This document shows, in pieces, positions 57,241 to 64,000 of a stretch of 64,000 nt of DNA; the first letter of the stretch is position 1; each line of letters begins with the position of its first letter. The notes below the pieces were generated by a model. It saw only the letters and a list, made by a program, of their open reading frames with translations, was not told the DNA's origin and made no database searches. A program made the position numbers and the translations under genes. This DNA comes from Chelonoidis abingdonii. Lineage: Eukaryota > Chordata > Testudines > Testudinidae. Location: the NCBI RefSeq assembly GCF_003597395.2, contig NC_133790.1, positions 25,371,955-25,435,954 of the forward strand, written 5' to 3'.

Positions 57241-59163
57241 TGACTGTCCTGGAGTCTTATAGATAGGTGACATGGCACCATTCTACCACTATGTTGTCTA
57301 AGCCTGATCTGAGCTCATGAAATGGCAGTAAAAATACTTAAGTCCTGTCTGAATCAACGATCAAATCCATGGTAGAGCCGGTATAGCTGCCTTACAGTTG
57401 AAAAATGGGTAAACAAAATTATATGGTAGACAAGGCTCAACAAAGCATCAAGCCTTAAGCTTCAGAATTAGCAACTCTTCCCTCTTCCTGAAGTTTAAAT
57501 TGGTCTGAGATGAGGTTATCTTACCCTCATCAGGTCATGTTAGGGTGTCCAGACAGCAAGTGTGAAAAATCAGGATGGGGTGGGAGGTAATAGGAGCCTA
57601 TATAAGAAAAAGACCCAAAAATTGGGACATCTGGTCACCCTAGGTCATGTGTATATTGCCTCAGTTTCCCCTTCTTGGGCTCCCCAATACACTCATGCTT
57701 CAAGTAACATCCACTTTTGGGGGTCTAATTATTAACAAAATGGTTCATTGTGGAGAAAATGTGTATTTAAGCTGACAGATTTCACAGTTCCTTCCCCAAC
57801 CCATGGCCTAGTGTCTGATCTTTCCTAAAGCCTTTCCCAGCTGTGTCGTTTACTCAAGCTCTTTGAGAACTTCCCTTCCCTATCTCAGGCAGCTGTCACT
57901 AAAAGGCAAAACTCTCTATGGCTGAGTTGCTGTCATGTGACATTTGGTCAACCTGACCCAGTCATCAGTCAGGACCTTAAAACCGGGGGCAAGGAAGCTT
58001 CCAAATGTATTTGCCTAAGGACCAGTACAGTGTTATGTGGTCCCCTGATTTATAGGAAATTTCATGCTAATATAGCTCATAGGGACAGGGCAAAGATTTC
58101 TATAGTTAAGACTGCTTTGCAATAGTAAGAGCTAGTAAATCTTTCCATGGCAGTTGTCATGTTTCTCATACACAAAGAGCAGCCACCTGCTTTCAGTCTA
58201 AAAACTCTCATTTTAAAACTTCCTTTTAAATTAAGGTAAATAGCAACACAGTACACAGGTAAAACCCTCCAGGGAAAGTACAGTGTGCCTACATCTTCAG
58301 AGTCACAGGCTCCTAGCAGCTCTCAGAACAAAATGGCTGCTGTCTCAGGAAAGCAGTGGAGAAGTTAGACATTTAAAGATGCAGTGCACAGAAAAACACA
58401 TCTCAGATTTCTAGCTACATATACCAATAGCAATGAATTGGATTTGCTCATGTATCTGTTTGCAGGAGTGGGTGTGAGAGGGGGGAGGTGGAAGTAGTCT
58501 TGCTTTCTCTTCAAAACTTTTCTCTCTCATCTGAGAGAGATCTACATTTGAACCCCTTCTGTTTTCTTGTACATCTGCAAGTACAGTGGCAGCCCGGTCA
58601 TTTGGCAGTTCCCCCCTCCACCCACCTTTCAGTTATGTGGCCTATCTACACTGCAGTATGTTTTTTAACAGGAATGTACTGCAATACAGAGAGACCTTGG
58701 GGTGGTGCCATTCCCTTTTTTCACAGACCTTGAGAAAGGGACTTGGACGTGGTTAGAGGATACGGATAGCAGTTCTGAGTTGTCCAATTGCTCATCAGAG
58801 AAGGAAGCTTCAAGGAATATTTCACACAGAGTGATACACTGTCTAGCCACTGGCTGTCTGGAACACTGTGCCAGCATAGGGTGGGATCATGAGTCTCTCC
58901 AAGTTGCACTTACACATAGATCCAAATGGGGGCGGGGGGAGTGGGAATTAGAGGAGCAGAGAGCACTGAGCAAGAAGTCAAAGGGGGGGGGGGGGTTTAT
59001 GTCCCAAGGAACTGGGAACTCCTAGACTCACTTATATGACTCACTGTTATGTGCTTTATTGAGTCACATCAGCACTGCCTGCATAGCTGCACAGCAATGA
59101 CTAAAACTTCCAAAAGCCCATCCTACTATCTTCTGGGCTCTGTGTAAATCCTTGGGGCAGGGG
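57241..59163. other. Intergenic; G13 homopolymer
   Basis: A G-run lies at about 58984-58996. Small ORFs at 58488-59025 lack domains. No gene seen. Confidence 0.45.
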
Positions 59164-59460
59164 CAGGAGCGGCGCCAGGGTTTTTGGCACCCTAGGCGGA
59201 GGTCCTTCCGTGTTCCCGGTCGTTGTCAGCAATTCTGCGGCAGGGGGGTCCTTCTGCGGCTCCCAGTCTTTGGGGCACTTTGGCAGCGGGTCCCAAAGCG
59301 AATGAAGGACCTGTCGCAGAATTGCCACCGAAGACCCGGAGCGCGGAAGGATCCCCTACCGCCAAATTGCTGCCAAGGGTGGCAAAATGCCGCCCCCCCC
59401 GCAAATCCTAGTGCCCTACGCGACCGCCTAGGTCGCCTAAATGGAAGCACCGGCTCTGGG
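59164..59460. mobile_element. Short GC-rich DNA element related to the 24-kb hAT
   Basis: The ends 'aggagcggcgccagggtttt' and, reverse-complemented, 'cccagagccggtgcttccat' are inverted and recall the GGGTCGGCTCTAGG termini at 24 kb. The interior 'ttctgcggcaggggggtcct' and 'tgccaccgaagacccggagc' is self-complementary in parts. ORFs on both strands are composition by-products. Confidence 0.6.
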
Positions 59461-59499
59461 CGGGGGAGGAAGGCGTGTTTTCTTTGTTAGCTACAAAGG

Positions 59500-59584
59500 C
59501 CCAGATCCTCAAAGAAATTTAGGCTCCTTACTTCCACTGAATTCAATGGACGTTAGGTGCCTAAATATCTTGGAGGATCTGGGC
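59500..59584. mobile_element. Near-perfect palindromic MITE, 85 bp
   Basis: GCCCAGATCCTCAAAGAAAT faces 'atatcttggaggatctgggc', and the centre is 'cactgaattcaatgg'. Arms of about 38 bp pair with few mismatches. Confidence 0.85.
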
Positions 59585-60637
59585 TAAAGGACTGTGGTGG
59601 GATTGTTCCTCAGGGCAGTTACAAGACCATGCTATGGACAGAAATGGTCGGGAAGAGGTGCTTGCAAGGAAGATCTGGAAACCCTTTCAAACTGGCTCTG
59701 TATTTCAGGAAAGAAGTTGCACAGACCAGACCCTAATTCAAGGAGAATCCCACTCATGCTCCAGCCTGAGCATCCACAGAGTGCTCAACTGACCTTATTT
59801 GCTATGGTGGTACATTGGCCAAAGACTGTCCTGTAAGCACCTCTCTTCTAGATTACAATCCACTCCAGCATGTTAAAATAAAAAAGATATGATGGGAGTT
59901 GTGGAGAAATTCCCAACCTTCAGCCTCCATGCCTGGCTGCAGAGATAAAAATATAGCCTAATTGTGATGTGAGGAGGCAACGTTCCCACCTTGCTCTGAA
60001 ACAAAGGCTCTGCACTCTGGATAGGGCCAAAATTTGCGTCTTTTCTTGGGTTTGGCTTTAGTAACAAGATACACAAAGTGCAACACAACCTCACCTTGTG
60101 ACACATTTGTTGATGGCCTGGCATGATACCACATGACAATCTGAAGGCCCTTCCATCAGTGCAGACATGGTATATTGGCATATTTCCGGTAGGGTCAGAT
60201 TTTCAAAAGAGTTCAGTGTCCCGCAGCTCACATTGTGACACTTATGACCAGATTTTCAATATTGTGGAGGCTTCACTCAAGAACTCCTAGTCTTACTGAA
60301 CCCATTTCCATGTCAGTTTGAATATTTATGTAAAATGTTCAGAACAGCCACAGAACTGAAACCTTTGGCATATTCCTTTGTATATTGACTTTAAAAACCA
60401 TAGCAAAATCTTAAAACGGTTGGCAATAACCACATATACACAACTCATTTGCATGGAGGAGTGACTGGTTATAGCTCTTCTACCCATTTCATTTTCTTTT
60501 TGATTTTATTACCTTAAATATGTGTATGTTGGGGGTGGGATGGGATGCAGTGGGCAGGGAGATTAATCTTTTTAAGCTGTGAAGTTTGTTTTTGTAACTC
60601 TATGGGTACATAGGGAGCTTTACAGACAGAATATACA
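59585..60637. other. Intergenic with a palindromic fragment
   Basis: 'gtcagattttcaaaagagtt' at 60195 is a piece of the palindromic family. No gene. Confidence 0.45.
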
Positions 60638-60736
60638 GGGCCAAATTCTGCGCTGGCTGAAATTACTGTAATTCTACTGAAATCAATAAAGCTACCCCAG
60701 ATTTACATCACCATAAATGCAATCAGAATTTGGCCC
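60638..60736. mobile_element. Palindromic MITE, 99 bp
   Basis: GGGCCAAATTCTG and CAGAATTTGGCCC are perfect 13-bp terminal inverted repeats around 'actgaaatcaataaagctac'. Confidence 0.85.
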
Positions 60737-62979
60737 ATGGTGCTTAAAGCATTAGCTGGACCAAGTAATAGATCCAGACAACACTAGAATTTATTTACTG
60801 TTCTGAGGCAACTTTAGAGAACTCCAGATCCAAACTTGGCAGGTCTAGCTCACCTCAAATTAGACTTCACAGTTTTGCCTGCACTTGAGATCTGTGTTCA
60901 GTTCTCTGGGCACTTTATTGTAGGAAAAAGATTACTAACATGGAAAGGGGGTAGTATAAGAAAATTGAAATGAGCCCTGATCTTGAGGATCAGTTTCAGG
61001 AGGAAAGATTTACCATCGTCCCTGAGCTTCTTTTTCATCGGGCAAATTTTAAAGTGCTTCACTAGATGCCTGCAAAAATCATGGACAAGAAACATGTAAG
61101 AGCTGATTCAGGCAAGTTATTGACTGTGGAGACAGGATTTAAAAAAACACAACACCTAGGGATAATCTCAGTGCCACTTCTGAATCATATTTTATATATG
61201 GTCCTCTGGCCCTGTTTAGCTCAGCACACCCTCTCATGAGTGCTGGAGTTCCTCTTCTCAAGCCTACCCTAGGTATTACTCTAAATTTCCCTTGAATGCC
61301 CCTAGTGACTGAGCCTCAATGACTTCCCATGGGAGATTACATTGAAGAGGCACTATAGAAAGATTTACTGAATGTCTGTTAAAAAAAGTGTATAGAAAAA
61401 TCTAAGCAATATGATCGCCATGGAGGAGAAAAATGGTGCAATTTGCCATGAGGATTTTTTAAAGCTTGATTCATTTTTTCCATTTAGTAATTTTATCTCT
61501 CTCCTTGCCACATAATGGGGAGTGGTATGGGGTGGGAGGAAAAGGAGAGCCTTTGTTAGACTTGGTTTCTATATGACTAGGTGTTAAATCCAAAGGCCAC
61601 CCTGAAGAGTGAGACAAGGAGCTTTCGGACATTCCTCCAGAAAAACACGTCTGCACTTTTGGGATGTACTGAAACTGGCACACTCTGGCATTCCCATTAA
61701 TCTGAAATGACGTTCCACAGAAAACCTCCTTAGTGGACTCTGTTGCTCAGAACACACACCCACCTTGTGTCAGCAAGGGAAGGGATAATCCGCACGGCTC
61801 AGCTGATAAATGGATCTGTAGGTCAGTAGGTTGTGGGGCCAGAATTTCAGGACAAAGTGTCTTGCAGTATTGGAGTGGGACACCATCTGCTCTGAAAACC
61901 CTAGTGCTGAATATATTTGCTCTCCCTGTGGGATCTTATATCAGGGAAACAGACAGCCAGGACCAAGTGGCATGCACATACTGACTTTTACCAGCACTGG
62001 CTGACTTTGTGTTTGTCTCTTCCCCCAGGCCTGAACTCTGGAGGAGTGGGGGAGGCAAAAGCAGAGGAGCTCCCTCTCCATCCTTGGCTTGGTTAGAGCA
62101 GCATTTCTCCACAGTTCCCCTCCACCCCACCCTTGGCTTGCGCTATGAGACTTCCCCACCAGTTTCAATTTACATTAGCCAGTGCGTTTCCCCCATCTCC
62201 CTGCTGCACCCTACTTCTTTCAGCTTCTTGAAAGTTAATGGACAAAGAAAGGGCAGAGGGAGGTTAGTAGGTGTCCTCATTCAGATGGTCTTTGTCTTTA
62301 AAGTGGTGTCGAGAGGGTGCGGGGGAGAGAAATAAGTTCTGAGTATAACACACACACAATTTCTAGACTAGGTCGGTGCCCTAATTTGCTGTAATCTTTA
62401 TGGGTGTCACCCTCCAAAGTGCCACTACCAGATGAAACCAGCAGGTGTCGCTGTGGTCTTTGCTTACCAAGGAGCCAGCGAGAACGTGGAAGAGAGAAAG
62501 CAGTGGAAAACAGGCATTTAGAAAAGGAACAATTTGTTCCAAAACATTTGCTTTGTAACAGGGTCATCTATAAATTCTGGGATTTCCTGTTTGCTGAATG
62601 GCAGGCCTTCTTTTTTTCAAGCTGCAGACTGGAATCATTTTATTACAGCTCACTGCAAGTCGCTTTCCTATTCCATGTCTAGATTTGCAGACTTTGCTTA
62701 GAAATTTCCCAGCTTTTTAGGATTTTAAGTCAGATCCTTCAACGCCGTCCTCTGGAGTTGTGCTTGAATTTCCTTTGGGCTTTGGAGGTGGTGAGATCAT
62801 GGTAGTTTTAAGAGGAAAGTACTGGATGTATTCATGACTTCTTTTCATGCTGATGTATGTTTGTTCTGGATACAAAGGAAGAAAAATATGCTTGTTCTGG
62901 ATACAAAGAGGACAGAAATCTGGATTGCTTGGTAAACTGGGTGCAAGCAAACAATATGTGTTTTAACATGACTAAATGA
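60737..62979. other. Intergenic, nothing recognised
   Basis: 2.2 kb without named repeat or coding exon. Two near-identical 20-bp units 'tgttctggatacaaaggaag' / 'tgttctggatacaaagagga' lie at about 62861 and 62893, so there is a small tandem duplication. Confidence 0.45.
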
Positions 62980-63975
62980 ATATACATCTGTGAACAAAGA
63001 ATGTAGACCTTACTAACACAATGGGAGACTCCATCCTGGGAAGCACTGACTGAAAAAAATTTGGGGGTTACTGAACACAAGCTGCCAAAAGGGCTAATGC
63101 AATCCTTGGATGCGTAAACAAGGGAATCTTGAGTAAGTGTAGAGAGGTTATTTTACCTCTGTATTTGGCATTGGTACAACCACTGCTGGAATCCTGTGCT
63201 CATTTCTGGTGTTTACAGTTCAAAAAAGGATGTGGATATATTGGAAAGGGTTCAGAGAAGAGCCATGAGAATGATTAAAGAATTAGAAAACCTGCCTTAT
63301 AGCTATAAACTCAAATAACTTAATGTATTTAGCTTAATAAAGAGAAGGTTAAGGAGTGATTTCAGTACAGTCTGTACTTACACAGAGAGGGAACAAATAT
63401 TTAATAATGTGTTCTTCAATGTAGCAAAAGACGATATAATTCAATCCAGGGGTTGACAACCTTTAAGAAGTGGTGTGCCGAGTCTTCATTTATTCACTCT
63501 AATTTAAGGTTTCATGTTTTTAGAAGGTCTCATTCTATAATACATAACTAAACTATTGTTGTATGTAAAGTAAATAAGGTTTTTAAAATGTTTAAGAAGC
63601 TTCATTTAAAATTAAACTAAAATGCAGAGTCCCCCGGACCAGTGGCCAGGACCTGGGCAGTGTGAGTGCCACTGAAAATCAGCTTGCATGCCATAGGTTG
63701 CCTACGCCTGACCCAATCCAATGGTTGGAGGTTGAAGCTAGTCAGACTGGAAATAAGATGTAAATGTTTAAGTGAGAGTAACTTACCACTGCAACAATAA
63801 TTTATCAAGAGTTGTGGAGGATACTCCATCACTGATCATTTTAAAATTAATATTGGACATTTTTTCTAAAAGCTCTGCTCTAGAAATTATTTTGGGGGGA
63901 TTCTTTGGCCTGTGTAACACAGGGGGTCAGACTAGATTATCAGAGTGGTCCCTCTGGCCTTGGAATCTCTGAGAA
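62980..63975 (+). mobile_element. CR1 LINE, ORF2 C-terminus and 3' end, split by a hAT
   Basis: It reads 'accactgctggaatcctgtg', 'aagggttcagagaagagcca' and 'cagggggtcagactagatta'. The ORF2 C-terminus is recognisable as RMIKELENLPYSYKLK and IKRRLRSDF with stops. It is interrupted at 63447-63710 and is older than the 45-kb copy. Confidence 0.85.
63447..63710. mobile_element. Non-autonomous hAT element, 264 bp, in CR1
   Basis: The ends CAGGGGTTGACAACCTTTAA and, reverse-complemented, CAGGCGTAGGCAACCTATGG are hAT-type. The flanks ATTCAATC (63439-63446) and ACCCAATC (63711-63718) match at 6 of 8. CR1 text continues on both sides. Confidence 0.8.
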
Positions 63976-64000
63976 TTTAAATAAAGAAGATTTTAGAGAA

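Noticed and set aside
59101..59490. Overlapping ORFs on both strands near 59.2-59.4 kb
   Set aside because: They coincide with a short GC-rich inverted-repeat element.

Overview
The window is vertebrate nuclear DNA, most likely from a turtle. The case for a turtle is the dense mix of CR1 LINE ends and MIR-type SINEs, many short hAT, Harbinger and mariner elements, solo LTRs, and above all Penelope-like (PLE) ends with the 'cagaggggtagccgtg' / 'gactaacagac' signature that I know as abundant in turtles. A crocodilian is the main alternative. Species assignment is inference. There is no bacterial, plasmid or phage content and no CRISPR array.

One protein-coding gene is recognised. Positions 381-5904 on the + strand hold the last four coding exons (exons 2-5) of SPRING1 (C12orf49), the Golgi protein that licenses the site-1 protease in the SREBP pathway. 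Exon 1, with the start codon and membrane anchor, lies left of the window. The exons join in frame without a stop, and all splice sites read to GT/AG. Introns 2-4 carry a hAT element, an LTR-like fragment, a CR1 end and a palindromic MITE. A 3' UTR follows, with candidate poly(A) signals near 7.57-7.68 kb.

From about 8 to 64 kb I find no convincing exon. In human the interval on this side of SPRING1 leads through gene-poor DNA towards MED13L, so this is probably intergenic DNA of that conserved desert (established synteny plus inference). It is a layered record of transposition. Many elements can be delimited to the base by target-site duplications (TSDs): hAT copies with 8-bp TSDs (2.3, 20.3, 24.0, 36.1, 54.2 and 63.4 kb); Harbinger-like elements with TAA flanks (31.2 and 44.0 kb); a mariner-like MITE with TA (50.8 kb); two solo LTRs with 4-bp TSDs (28.7 and 46.1 kb); and PLE copies with 7-15 bp TSDs (23.9, 26.3, 34.2 and 44.1 kb).

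The most interesting part is the PLE material. It comprises a 2.6-kb composite at 23.86-26.48 kb built from two inverted, internally deleted PLE arms with a hAT inside one arm; a second PLE end beside it whose minus strand reads like a hammerhead ribozyme core; and a 199-bp fold-back PLE at 34.2 kb that consists of two facing ends only. Nested insertions give a clear relative chronology in several places (LTR in CR1, hAT in CR1, hAT in LINE, hAT in PLE, PLE in Harbinger MITE). Other segments longer than 300 bases are listed as holding no feature I recognise.
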